Part shown: piece after piece, positions 47,588 through 55,394 of the stretch
How positions within the stretch are numbered: position 1 is the first letter of the stretch
How the letters are laid out: every line of letters starts with the position of its first letter
DNA from: Streptomyces sp. NBC_00663
GTDB lineage: Bacteria; Actinomycetota; Actinomycetes; Streptomycetales; Streptomycetaceae
Length of the DNA stretch: 64,000 nt
Assembly (NCBI RefSeq): GCF_036226885.1
Contig: NZ_CP109027.1
Location: 8,122,001-8,186,000 of the forward strand
Direction: 5' to 3'
Made by a program: the position numbers and the translations under genes
The notes under the pieces: generated by a model
Told to the model about the DNA's origin: nothing
The model's input: only the letters and a program-made list of their open reading frames with translations
The model's database searches: none

Positions 47588-49384
47588 GTGCAATCCCCGT
47601 ACCCCCCACGACCCCCCTACCCGCCACGGCCGGGAGAGAGCCCCGGGGAGTCCGACCGTCAACTCGTCGCCCGATTGGGCGGTACCGAGGGCGGTTCCCG
47701 TGCGATCGCCCTGCTGCTGGCCCGGCACTGGCGGGCCGCTCATGACTACGCGGTCATCTGTCTGGCCTCCTCGTCCGGTTCGGCCGAACTCGTGACCGCC
47801 GCCGCGTTCCACCGGGTGTTCGGCCGCGCGAACGGCGGTGCCGTACGTCCCCAACTCCTGGCGGCCGTAAGGGAGACGGTGAAGGAGTGGGCCGCCGAGG
47901 ACCGAATTTCCGCCGCGCTGCCGGAACTGGGCAAACCGACCGGAGGGCGTGGACTGCGTGCGGCACGCGGCGTCACACCCGAAAGGCGGCAGCTCGCCGA
48001 GCGCGCTTTCCTGGCTCTTCCCGGGGCCTCCCAATGTCTGTTGTGGCACATCGAGGTCGAGGCCGAACCCATATCCGTACCGGCCGGTCTGCTGGGCGTG
48101 GACGTGGGCCGTGCCGCGGACGCGCTGCAACAGACCCGCGAGCAATTCCGGCAGGGCTGTGTCCGTGCTCACCGGGAACTCGCGCCCTCCAAGGAATGCG
48201 GCTTCTACAACCGCCTCCTCGACGTCCCGATCCGTCGCGGCGGCCCCCTGCTGCCGGACGTCCAGCGGCATCTGACGGAGTGCCGCTTCTGCCGGCACGC
48301 CGCCGAGCAGCTCAGCCATTTCGAGGGCGGCCTGGACGTCCTGCTCGCGGAGACCGTGCTCGGCTGGGGCGCCCGGCGCTATCTCGACTCCCGCCCCGGC
48401 CGCGGTGGCACCCGGCAGTCACCAGGCGCCCGCCCGCGCGGCGGCCGGCACCGCCCCGCTCCGGCCCGTCGTCTCGCCGCGCCACGGCGGAACGCGAAGG
48501 CCGTCGCCGTGGTCGGCCTGACCGCCCTCGCCCTGCTCGCGACCGTGCTCGTCGCCCGCGGGTGGTCCGGTGACAACGGTGTCCCCGAACAGGGTGCCAC
48601 CTGGGGTGCCCCCAGCGGCAACCGCACCATCCCCTCGGCGCCGCCCACCCCCGTCGGCTCCCCGTCGGCCGCCTCCGCGACCGACCCGGTGGAGGTCGGA
48701 CACGGCAGGTTCCGCAGTGCCACCGCGGACCTCTGCCTCGACCTCCACGGGGACACGGCCGCCGACGGTGTCGCCGCGGTCCTCGCCGCCTGCTCGACGG
48801 CCCTGTCACAGCAGTGGTCGTACCAGGACGACGGCCTGCTGCGCAGCCTCGCCGCCCCCGCGCTGTGCCTCGCCTCCGACCCTGACAAGGGCTCGGTCGT
48901 CCTGGCCGGCTGCCTGGTCCACGCCGGAGAGGTGCAGTACGACCTCACGGTCCGCGGCGAGATCCTGCTCCGCTGGCACCGGGCGCTCGCCATCGCGCCC
49001 GGCAAGGGCCCGGACGTCGTGGTCGCCGACCGGGACGGCGCCGAGGACCAGCGGTGGGTGCTGGAGACGACGGAGTCCGCGGTCACGGGGGAGCCGCGGA
49101 AGAAGAGCGGGACGGGCGAGAAGGGTGAGAAGGCGACGCCAAAGGGGGAGAAGGGCGACGGTCTCCTCCCGGCGGTGCCCTCGCCGAGGCTTCCCGTCCG
49201 ACCTCCGAGCGAGGACCGGCCCCACGACGACGGTCCTGACCCCTACGAGACGCGCATGGCGCAGGTCGATCACCGGGAGGAACCGGCGGCCGAGGTGGTT
49301 CCCCGGCGGCCGGCGGAGGTGCCGGCCGCGGTGTCCGAGAAGGCGGCGGACATCGTCACGTCCCTAGGGTCCGTTCTTCGCTGA
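47588..49384 (+). CDS. HxxxCxxC (anti-sigma-like) single-pass protein with extracellular ricin-type domain
   Basis: A 598-residue protein. The cytoplasmic part (1-310) has a sigma-factor/anti-sigma-like helical region (ERRQLAERAFLALPGASQCLLWHIEVEAEPISVPAGLLG). It also carries a zinc motif, HLTECRFCRHAAEQL (H-x3-C-x2-C), the ZAS signature of zinc anti-sigma factors. One membrane helix lies near residues 300-320 (AVAVVGLTALALLATVLVA). The outer half carries a ricin-B-like beta-trefoil with QxW repeats (SQQWSYQ, DQRWVLE) and a Lys/Glu/Pro-rich tail. GTG 47588 follows GGAAGGAA. A carbohydrate-sensing signal protein is the natural guess; no partner sigma gene adjoins. Confidence 0.8.
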   Translation: MQSPYPPRPPYPPRPGESPGESDRQLVARLGGTEGGSRAIALLLARHWRAAHDYAVICLASSSGSAELVTAAAFHRVFGRANGGAVRPQLLAAVRETVKEWAAEDRISAALPELGKPTGGRGLRAARGVTPERRQLAERAFLALPGASQCLLWHIEVEAEPISVPAGLLGVDVGRAADALQQTREQFRQGCVRAHRELAPSKECGFYNRLLDVPIRRGGPLLPDVQRHLTECRFCRHAAEQLSHFEGGLDVLLAETVLGWGARRYLDSRPGRGGTRQSPGARPRGGRHRPAPARRLAAPRRNAKAVAVVGLTALALLATVLVARGWSGDNGVPEQGATWGAPSGNRTIPSAPPTPVGSPSAASATDPVEVGHGRFRSATADLCLDLHGDTAADGVAAVLAACSTALSQQWSYQDDGLLRSLAAPALCLASDPDKGSVVLAGCLVHAGEVQYDLTVRGEILLRWHRALAIAPGKGPDVVVADRDGAEDQRWVLETTESAVTGEPRKKSGTGEKGEKATPKGEKGDGLLPAVPSPRLPVRPPSEDRPHDDGPDPYETRMAQVDHREEPAAEVVPRRPAEVPAAVSEKAADIVTSLGSVLR

Positions 49385-49390
49385 GCAGGA

Positions 49391-49414
49391 GGGTCGCCCC
49401 ACCCGGGGCGGCCC
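49391..49414 (+). terminator. Terminator after the ricin-domain gene
   Basis: GGGTCGCCCC (49391-49400) pairs with GGGGCGGCCC (49405-49414) across ACCC, including one G-U pair, and is followed by TTGTTC. It lies 7 bp after the stop. Confidence 0.8.
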
Positions 49415-49416
49415 TT

Positions 49417-49441
49417 GTTCAGTTCGGTTCGGTTCAGTTCA
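49417..49441. repeat. Pentanucleotide microsatellite (GTTCR)5
   Basis: Five uninterrupted copies of GTTC(A/G) directly follow the terminator hairpin. Simple repeats of this purity are rare in Streptomyces. The rest of the 170-bp gap up to 49554 holds only the next gene's ribosome site. Confidence 0.8.
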
Positions 49442-49554
49442 TTGACACGAGTCACCGGTCGGCATAGTTTTCCCGCCGCGTCCCAGGTGTTTCTGACCCT
49501 GCGTCAAGTCCTTTTGCCGCCCCGTGCGTTCAGATACCGAAGGAGTGACGGCTC

Positions 49555-49806
49555 ATGACCGACAGCGTCTCCGTCCCCCGGCGATCCGCCCTGTGTCTGC
49601 TGGGCGGGGCGATCGCCGTCGTCGCGGCGGCCACGGGCGGATTCGCCGCCCCCGCCCACGCCCGGACCAGACCCGGCCACGGCGCGGGACCCCGCGTCGA
49701 AGGCCTCCTCGCCCGGCTCACCGGGGAGCGCAAGCGGGTCACCGTGCGGGTCGGGGCGTCGGCCGGGGATCTGCGGCTGCGGACGCGGGCGGAGGTGGCA
49801 CGGTGA
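49555..49806 (+). CDS. Small secreted protein (83 aa)
   Basis: An 83-residue protein. PRRSALCLLGGAIAVVAAATGGFAAPAHA is a signal peptide with a twin-arginine-like start and an AHA cleavage site, leaving a basic mature peptide of about 47 residues (ARTRPGHGAGPRVEGLLARLTGERKRVTVRV). It has a strong ribosome site (GAAGGAG). Its stop overlaps the esterase start (GTGA at 49803), so the two are translated together. It may be a chaperone, inhibitor or activator of the secreted esterase. No homologue is recognised. Confidence 0.65.
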   Translation: MTDSVSVPRRSALCLLGGAIAVVAAATGGFAAPAHARTRPGHGAGPRVEGLLARLTGERKRVTVRVGASAGDLRLRTRAEVAR

Positions 49807-51353
49807 TACGCCGGATCGCCGTCGCGCTGACGGCACTTGCCGCGACCCTGCTGGTCCCCGCGTCGGCCCAGGCATCCTCGGGTGATCCCGTGGTGCGCAC
49901 CGAGGCGGGCCTGGTGCGGGGTGAAGTCACCGCCGAGGGGCGGCAGTTCCTCGGCATCCCGTACGCCCAACCGCCGGTCGGGCGGCTCCGCTGGACCGCG
50001 CCACGGGCGGTCCGGCCCTGGCAGGGCGTGCGCGAGGCACGGGACTTCGGCAACAAGTGTGCGCAGACAGCGAGTTGGGACCCCGGATACGAACAGCCCG
50101 CGCACACCGAGGACTGTCTCGACCTCAACGTGTACGTCCCCGAGGGCGCCGGGCGACGCGCGGTCCTGGTCTGGTTCCACGGCGGCGGGCTCACCGCCGG
50201 GGCCGGCCAGGACGTCGTGCCGGACGCCTTCGCACGGCAGACCGGCACGGTGGTCGTGACCGTCAACTACCGCCTGGGCGCGCTGGGTTTCCTCGCCACG
50301 ACGGGTCTCGACGACGAGGCGCGCGACGGCGTCTCCGGCAACTTCGGCATGCTCGACCAGCAGGCCGCGCTGCGCTGGGTGAGCGCCAACGTCTCCCGCT
50401 TCGGCGGCGACCCCGGCCGGGTGACCATCGCCGGCGAGTCGGCGGGCGGCCGCTCGGTCTGCACCCAGCTGGCCTCACCCACGGGCAAGGGCCTGTTCCG
50501 GGCGGGCATCATCGAGAGCGGGGCGTACGACGACTGCGCCGCCCGCCCGCACGGGACGGCCGTGACCGAGGGCGCCGACTTCGCCCGGAAGCTCGGCTGC
50601 GACACCGTCGCCTGTCTGCGCGGCAAGTCCGCCGCCGACATCCTCGCCGCCCAGGGCGACTACGACTGGGGGCCGGTGGTCGGCGGACGCTTCCTGCCGC
50701 GGCAGCCGTCCGCCGCGCTGGCCCAGGGAGCCGCGGCCGGAGTGCCGGTGATGAACGGCGCGAACCAGGACGAGGGCCGGCTGTTCGCCTTCGCCCGCTT
50801 CGACCTCGCCGGCACCCCGCTCACGGCCGAGCAGTACCCGGCGGTCATGCGGCAGGAGTTCGGCGAGGAGGTGCTCCGCAGCTATCCGCTCGCCGCCCAG
50901 CCCTCCCCGACCATCGCCTACGCCACCGCCTTCGGCGACATGCTCTTCGCCTGCCCGGCGCTCCGTCTCGACGGGGTGCTCGCCGGACGCGGTCCGGTCT
51001 ACGCGTACGAGTTCGCCGACCGCACCGGCCCGCCCTTCGCCTCGCTGCGCAACGTCGGGACGGACTTCGACTTCGGGGCGACCCATGTCAATGAGGTGCA
51101 GTACCTCTTCAAGCACTTCGGCCTGGAATCCCCGCTGAACGCGGAGCAGCGGACGCTGTCCCGGCAGATGGTCCAGTACTGGGGGTCCTTCGTCCGGGGC
51201 GGAGCGCCACGGGCGGACGGGCAGCCGGCCATGCCGCCCGGCACCGGGCAGGTGCTCTCGCTGCGGACCGCCTCCGCGGGCGGTAACGCCGTGAGCACGA
51301 CCGTCCACGGCGCGCATCGGTGCAACCTCTGGGACTCGGCCGCCGTCTCCTAA
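49803..51353 (+). CDS. Secreted carboxylesterase/lipase (type B)
   Basis: A 516-residue protein with a signal peptide (IRRIAVALTALAATLLVPASAQA) and the type B carboxylesterase fold: FLGIPYAQPPVGRLRW, EDCLDLNVYVPEG, the oxyanion HGGGLTAG, the nucleophile GESAGGRSVC (Ser in GxSxG), a Glu in NQDEGRLFAF, and a possible active-site His in the C-terminal VHGAHRCNLW. Several cysteines (e.g. KCAQTASWDPGY/EDCLD) probably form disulfides outside the cell. It is translationally coupled to the 83-residue secreted protein. The ester substrate is unknown. A strong hairpin terminator follows. Confidence 0.88.
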   Translation: MIRRIAVALTALAATLLVPASAQASSGDPVVRTEAGLVRGEVTAEGRQFLGIPYAQPPVGRLRWTAPRAVRPWQGVREARDFGNKCAQTASWDPGYEQPAHTEDCLDLNVYVPEGAGRRAVLVWFHGGGLTAGAGQDVVPDAFARQTGTVVVTVNYRLGALGFLATTGLDDEARDGVSGNFGMLDQQAALRWVSANVSRFGGDPGRVTIAGESAGGRSVCTQLASPTGKGLFRAGIIESGAYDDCAARPHGTAVTEGADFARKLGCDTVACLRGKSAADILAAQGDYDWGPVVGGRFLPRQPSAALAQGAAAGVPVMNGANQDEGRLFAFARFDLAGTPLTAEQYPAVMRQEFGEEVLRSYPLAAQPSPTIAYATAFGDMLFACPALRLDGVLAGRGPVYAYEFADRTGPPFASLRNVGTDFDFGATHVNEVQYLFKHFGLESPLNAEQRTLSRQMVQYWGSFVRGGAPRADGQPAMPPGTGQVLSLRTASAGGNAVSTTVHGAHRCNLWDSAAVS

Positions 51354-51364
51354 CGGGTAGGCTT

Positions 51365-51394
51365 CCGGCGCACGCCCACGCGGGCGTGCGCCGG
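51365..51394 (+). terminator. Strong terminator hairpin
   Basis: A perfect 13-bp stem, CCGGCGCACGCCC (51365-51377) with GGGCGTGCGCCGG (51382-51394), and a 4-nt loop, 11 bp after the esterase stop. Confidence 0.85.
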
Positions 51395-51431
51395 GATCAC
51401 ACGGGATCACAGGACACGGGAGGAACCGGCG

Positions 51432-52082
51432 GTGCACGTCCAGGAATGGCTCGAGACCGTACCCGCGGTCAGCATCTATCTGCTGGTGGGCCTGGTCATC
51501 GGCCTGGAGAGCCTGGGTATCCCGCTGCCGGGCGAGATCATCCTCGTCTCCGCCGCGCTGCTCGCCTCCCAGCACGGTGACATCAACCCCTTCGTCCTCG
51601 GTGCCTGCGCCAGCGTGGGTGCCGTCATCGGTGACTCGATCGGCTATGCCATCGGGCGCAAGGGCGGGCGGCCGTTGCTGGCCTGGCTGGGGAAGAAGTT
51701 CCCCCGGCACTTCAGCGAGGGGCACATCGCGACGGCCGAGCGGTCCTTCGAGAAGTGGGGCATGTGGGCCGTCTTCTTCGGCCGCTTCGTCGCGCTGCTG
51801 CGGATCTTCGCGGGGCCGCTGGCGGGTGTGCTGCACATGCCGTACTGGAAGTTCCTGATCGCCAATGTGCTGGGCGGGATCATCTGGGCGGGCGGTACGA
51901 CGGCCGTCATCTACTACGTGGGTGTCGTCGCCGAGTCGTGGCTGAAGCGGTTCTCCTGGCTGGGGCTGGTGCTCGCCGTTCTCATCGGGCTGACCTCGAT
52001 GTTGGTGCTGAAGCGCAAGGCGAAGAAGGCGACGTCCGGGACGCCGGCGGCCGAGCCCGAGGTCGTCCCGGCCGCCGACTGA
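51432..52082 (+). CDS. DedA family membrane protein
   Basis: A 216-residue protein with the DedA/SNARE-associated core: GLVIGLESLGIPLPGEIILVSAALLAS (E/PGE motif), GDSIGYAIGRKGG, and FFGRFVALLRIFAGPLAGVLHMPYWKFL (the FxRFxxxxR-G-P motif). Two conserved arginines and the acidic Glu suggest proton-coupled lipid transport, and DedA proteins recycle undecaprenyl phosphate or phosphatidylethanolamine. GTG 51432 has GGGAGGAACC upstream. The basic C-terminus is cytoplasmic. It converges with the carbonic anhydrase gene, with 3 bp between the stops. Confidence 0.87.
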   Translation: MHVQEWLETVPAVSIYLLVGLVIGLESLGIPLPGEIILVSAALLASQHGDINPFVLGACASVGAVIGDSIGYAIGRKGGRPLLAWLGKKFPRHFSEGHIATAERSFEKWGMWAVFFGRFVALLRIFAGPLAGVLHMPYWKFLIANVLGGIIWAGGTTAVIYYVGVVAESWLKRFSWLGLVLAVLIGLTSMLVLKRKAKKATSGTPAAEPEVVPAAD

Positions 52083-52085
52083 GGT

Positions 52086-52619
52086 TCACGGCGTCTCGTA
52101 CACCTCGTGGTGTGCCTTGGCCAGGTCCGCGTACAGCGTGCCGTTCAGCGTGACCCCCTGGCGCTCCTCCTCCGTCAGTTCGCGCCTCACCTTTGCCGGG
52201 ACTCCCGCCACCAGTGAACCCGGCGGCACCTGCATCCCCTGGGGGACCAGTGCCTGCGCCGCCACCAGCGACCCCTCGCCGATCACCGCGCCGTTGAGGA
52301 CCGTCGCGCCCATGCCGATCAGGCAGTCGTCGCCGATCGTGGCGCCGTGCACGACGGCGTTGTGGCCCACGGACACCCGCTCGCCGATGCTGACGGGAAA
52401 GCCCGGGTCCGCATGCAGCGTGCAGTTGTCCTGGATGTTGCTCCGGGCGCCGACGGAGATGGTCTCGACGTCGCCGCGGACGACCGCGCCGTACCAGACA
52501 CTCGCCCCCGCCGAGAGCGTCACGTCGCCGATCACCGTCGCGTTGGGGGCCACGAAGGCCTCCCCGTCGATCTTCGGTTCCCTGCCGCCGATACCCGTGA
52601 TCAACGCCTTGTGCGCCAT
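52086..52619 (-). CDS. Gamma carbonic anhydrase family protein
   Basis: A 177-residue left-handed beta-helix protein with hexapeptide repeats from about residue 16. Metal-ligand positions of the gamma class are visible: DNCTLHADPGFPV, GHNAVVHGATIGDDCLIGMG, with the three His ligands. Glu and Asn acting as proton shuttle in Cam lie in loops often missing from CamH-type relatives like this. It may be a CO2/HCO3 enzyme or, as for many of this group, an acyltransferase-like protein of unknown activity. ATG 52619 has GGAGGAG upstream. It is divergent from an acetyltransferase with the same fold. Confidence 0.83.
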   Translation of the reverse strand: MAHKALITGIGGREPKIDGEAFVAPNATVIGDVTLSAGASVWYGAVVRGDVETISVGARSNIQDNCTLHADPGFPVSIGERVSVGHNAVVHGATIGDDCLIGMGATVLNGAVIGEGSLVAAQALVPQGMQVPPGSLVAGVPAKVRRELTEEERQGVTLNGTLYADLAKAHHEVYETP

Positions 52620-52733
52620 TGCCTCGCTCCTCCTGGCCGTCCTCGGTTCCTCCGCACCGTACGCCACCCGGTAGGGCGAAGATCACAAGCCCCCGACCTC
52701 ATACGGGGGTCGTCCTCTCAGTACCGTGAGCGG

Positions 52734-53489
52734 GTGCTGAAGCGCAAGAACACGTTCTCATCCTGGCGGCGCCGTGTGGTGCAGCGCGCCGTCCACGCCG
52801 GCTGGGCCTGGGTGCAGCGCACGGGCTCCGTGACCGCCGACCAACCGGGTCGCTTCCGCTTCGGCGCGATGGGAACGAGTACCAGGCTCGCCTTCCCGCT
52901 GGGCACGGTTTTCGGCGAGCCCTGGATCCATCTCGGGTCGCACTGCATCGTCGGCGAGCAGGTGACCCTGACGGCCGGGCTGATGCCCGACCTGGATCTC
53001 GGTCCCGAGCCGATCCTGCGGATCGGGGACGGGGTGGTGCTGGGGCGGGGCAGCCATGTCATCGCCGACACGACCGTCACCATCGGCAGCGACTGCTACT
53101 TCGGGCCGTATGTCTATGTCACGTCGACGAACCACTCGTACGACGATCCGCACGAACCCATCGGCAAGCAGTGGCCGCGCATGGAGCCGGTGGAGATCGG
53201 GCCGGGGTGCTGGATCGGGACCGGTGCCGTGATCCTGCCGGGGGCGCGGATCGGGCGGAACGTGGTCGTGGCCGCCGGCGCGGTGGTCCGGGGTGTCGTG
53301 CCCGACCATGCCGTGGTGGCGGGGGCGCCCGCGCGGGTCGTACGGCGATGGACTCCCGAGGAGGGGTGGCAGCCGCCGCTCAGGACGCCGGCGCCGGTGC
53401 CGATACCCGACGGGATCACCCCGGAGCAGCTGAACGCGCTCGCGGAGCTGGACGAGGAGACCGTGGCGAAGCTCGCCGAGCTGGACTGA
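52734..53489 (+). CDS. Hexapeptide-repeat acyltransferase
   Basis: A 251-residue beta-helix O-acetyltransferase of the maltose/galactoside/NodL type. It has hexad runs in GEQVTLTAGLMPDLDLGPEP and VLGRGSHVIADTTVTIGSDCYFGPYVYVTSTNHSYDDP, with the active-site His in STNHSY. IGTGAVILPGARIGRNVVVAAGAVVRG and a final APARVV helix complete the fold. The first 60 residues are basic and may contact membranes. GTG 52734 is the start. Acetylation of a cell-surface sugar is probable. It is divergent from the gamma carbonic anhydrase gene. Confidence 0.85.
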   Translation: MLKRKNTFSSWRRRVVQRAVHAGWAWVQRTGSVTADQPGRFRFGAMGTSTRLAFPLGTVFGEPWIHLGSHCIVGEQVTLTAGLMPDLDLGPEPILRIGDGVVLGRGSHVIADTTVTIGSDCYFGPYVYVTSTNHSYDDPHEPIGKQWPRMEPVEIGPGCWIGTGAVILPGARIGRNVVVAAGAVVRGVVPDHAVVAGAPARVVRRWTPEEGWQPPLRTPAPVPIPDGITPEQLNALAELDEETVAKLAELD

Positions 53490-53498
53490 GCCCGGGGT

Positions 53499-54356
53499 TC
53501 AGCCGGTCGCCAGGAGCAGCGTGCCCACCATCGCCAGGCCCGCGCCCGCCGCCTGGACCGCCCGCAGGCGTTCGCTGAGGAAGCCTCGGGCGGCCAGGGC
53601 GGTCACCACCGGGTAGAGCGAGGCGAGGACGGCGGCGACCGTGACCGGGCCGAGCCGGGCGGCCATCGCGTAGGTGCCGTTCGCCGCGACGTCGGCCAGA
53701 CCGACGAAGGCCAGCGCCGGGAGCGAGAGCCAGGGGAAGCCGGTCGGGGGAAGGGCCGGGTTGCCCTGGCGCACGGAGGCGAACAGGGCCGCGCCGCCCA
53801 CCGCGACGTTCGTCACCCGCTGGACGAAGAGCGCGAGGAACAGGCCGGTCACGGTCGTCGACGCCTCCGCGATCAGTGCGAACACCATGCCGAAGCCCAG
53901 CGCGGAGATCAGGGTGAGGACGATCGTCTCGCGCTGGACGGGAGCACCCTTGAGCTGCGGGCCGCCCGCGAGGACGACGCCGAGGACCGCGACCGCGATC
54001 CCCGCGAACTGGGTCGGGCCGGGACGCTCGCCGAGGAAGAGGCCGACCCCCACGGGGACCGCGACGCTGAGGGTGGCGAGCGGGGAGACGACGCCCATCG
54101 GGCCGAGCGCGAGGGCCTTGTAGAAGCAGATCATCGCGACCGGACCGACGAGACCGGCGGCGAACGCGAACCACAGGCGCGGTCCCGCCTCGCTCCAGCC
54201 ACCCATGGCCACCACGATCGCGCCGAGCACGGCGGTCGCGATCGCCTGCGAGACCACGACCACCGTCAGCGCCGGGGTGCGCCGGGTCAGCAGTCCGCCG
54301 CCGAAGTCGGCCAGGCCCCACAGAAGGCTTGTGGCCAGGGCGAAGAGTGCTGTCAC
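53499..54356 (-). CDS. EamA/DMT family transporter
   Basis: A 285-residue ten-helix transporter: LFALATSLLWGLADFGGGLL at the first repeat, AMICFYKALALGPMGVVSPL mid-way, and ASLYPVVTALAARGFLSERL near the end in place of the usual E-x-LG-E. GTG 54356 is the start; it has GAGG upstream. It diverges from an XRE-cupin regulator, a pairing that usually means the regulator controls export of an amino acid or metabolite. Its stop is 9 bp from the convergent acyltransferase stop. The substrate is unknown. Confidence 0.82.
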   Translation of the reverse strand: MTALFALATSLLWGLADFGGGLLTRRTPALTVVVVSQAIATAVLGAIVVAMGGWSEAGPRLWFAFAAGLVGPVAMICFYKALALGPMGVVSPLATLSVAVPVGVGLFLGERPGPTQFAGIAVAVLGVVLAGGPQLKGAPVQRETIVLTLISALGFGMVFALIAEASTTVTGLFLALFVQRVTNVAVGGAALFASVRQGNPALPPTGFPWLSLPALAFVGLADVAANGTYAMAARLGPVTVAAVLASLYPVVTALAARGFLSERLRAVQAAGAGLAMVGTLLLATG

Positions 54357-54376
54357 GGAGCGCCTCGCAGTACAGT

Positions 54377-54415
54377 TCGATGAACGATTCGGTGCACCCC
54401 ACCGTAGTTCATCGA
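54377..54415. promoter_or_regulatory. Inverted-repeat operator between EamA and XRE-cupin genes
   Basis: A perfect 9-bp inverted repeat, TCGATGAAC (54377-54385) and GTTCATCGA (54407-54415), with 21 bp between the arms, sits in the 93-bp divergent promoter region. The left arm itself overlaps GTTC-GAT-GAAC. AT-rich sequence (54430-54440) next to the right arm could be the regulator's -10 region. Confidence 0.7.
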
Positions 54416-54449
54416 TTTGCACTCTGTCATACAAAATATTGGACGTGAT

Positions 54450-55022
54450 GTGTCGGACCTCGACCTGCTGACCCAGTCCCTGGCGCGCAACGTCAAGCGC
54501 TGGCGGACCGAGCGCGGCTTCACCCTGGACGTGCTCGCCGCGCGTGCCGGGGTCAGTCGCGGCATGCTCATCCAGATCGAGCAGGCCCGCACCAACCCCA
54601 GCATCGGCACGGTGGTGAAGATCGGTGACGCGCTCGGCGTCAGCGTCACCACCCTGCTCGACTACGAACAGGGCCCCAAGGTGCGGATCGTCCCACCCGA
54701 GCAGGTCGTGCGGCTCTGGCACACCGACGCCGGCAGCTACAGCCGGCTCCTCGCGGGCGCCGAGGCGCCCGGCCCGCTGGAGATGTGGGAGTGGAAGCTG
54801 ATGCCCGGCGAGAGCAGCTCCTCCGACCCGCACCCGATCGGCACGGTCGAGATCGGCCATGTCACCGCCGGGGAACTGACGCTCACGGTCGACGGCGCCG
54901 AGCACCGCGTCCCGGCCGGCTCCAGCGTCACCTTCGACGCCAACGCCCCCCACACCTACGGCAATCAGGGCACCGAACCGACGGAGTTCGTCCTGGCCAT
55001 CTCGGTCCCGCCCGCGACCTGA
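54450..55022 (+). CDS. XRE family regulator with C-terminal cupin
   Basis: A 190-residue regulator: residues 5-65 form the XRE helix-turn-helix (LARNVKRWRTERGFTLDVLAARAGVSRGMLIQIEQARTNPSIGTVVKIGDALGV), and residues 110-185 a small cupin (HPIGTVEIGHVTAGELTLTVDGAEHRVPAGSSVTFDANAPHTYGN). Such proteins sense small molecules through the cupin. GTG 54450 is preferred to the TTG at 54417. It is divergent from an EamA transporter with a shared inverted repeat, so it very likely regulates that gene. Downstream lies a truncated ybaK-like sequence. Confidence 0.87.
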   Translation: MSDLDLLTQSLARNVKRWRTERGFTLDVLAARAGVSRGMLIQIEQARTNPSIGTVVKIGDALGVSVTTLLDYEQGPKVRIVPPEQVVRLWHTDAGSYSRLLAGAEAPGPLEMWEWKLMPGESSSSDPHPIGTVEIGHVTAGELTLTVDGAEHRVPAGSSVTFDANAPHTYGNQGTEPTEFVLAISVPPAT

Positions 55023-55048
55023 GACCCCCGGCGGGCCGCCACCGCAGG

Positions 55049-55360
55049 GCTGACCCCGAGTGCGCCGACACCGCCGTCTTCGTGCAGCACTACGGGCAGG
55101 AGCTGCTGGAATGGTCCGCGAACTGTGTCGTGGAGGCGGGCAGGCGCGGTGGTGAGTCCACGCTCGCCGCGTGTGTCGTGCTGTCCACCACCCGGGTCGA
55201 CGTCAACGGTTTCGTACGCCGCCAACTCGGTGCCCGCAAGGCCTCGTTCGCCTCGGTGGACACGGCGACGGGGGAGACCGGCATGGAGTACGGCGGCATC
55301 CCCCCCGCCGACTGGCCGCTGTTGGTGGACTCGGCCGTCGTCGACCTGCCCTACGTCCGG
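55049..55360 (+). pseudogene. Truncated YbaK/EbsC-type tRNA deacylase gene
   Basis: About 104 residues of a YbaK/EbsC-family protein are readable in one frame: DPECADTAVFVQHYGQELLE, ANCVVEAGRRGGESTLAACVV, STTRVDVNGFVRRQLGARKASFASV, GETGMEYGGIPPADWPLLVD and LPYV. No start codon with a ribosome site precedes it, and after LPYV the family sequence gives way to WCWTGRASEL, running into the convergent CDF gene. Full-length members have about 160 residues, so both ends are missing. Intact homologues hydrolyse mischarged tRNA. Confidence 0.7.
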
Positions 55361-55394
55361 GCGCGGTGGTGCTGGACGGGCCGGGCGTCTGAGC

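Noticed and set aside
49270..49455. Minus-strand 61-codon ORF near the ricin-domain gene end
   Set aside because: It crosses the terminator hairpin and the pentanucleotide repeat and has no ribosome site.
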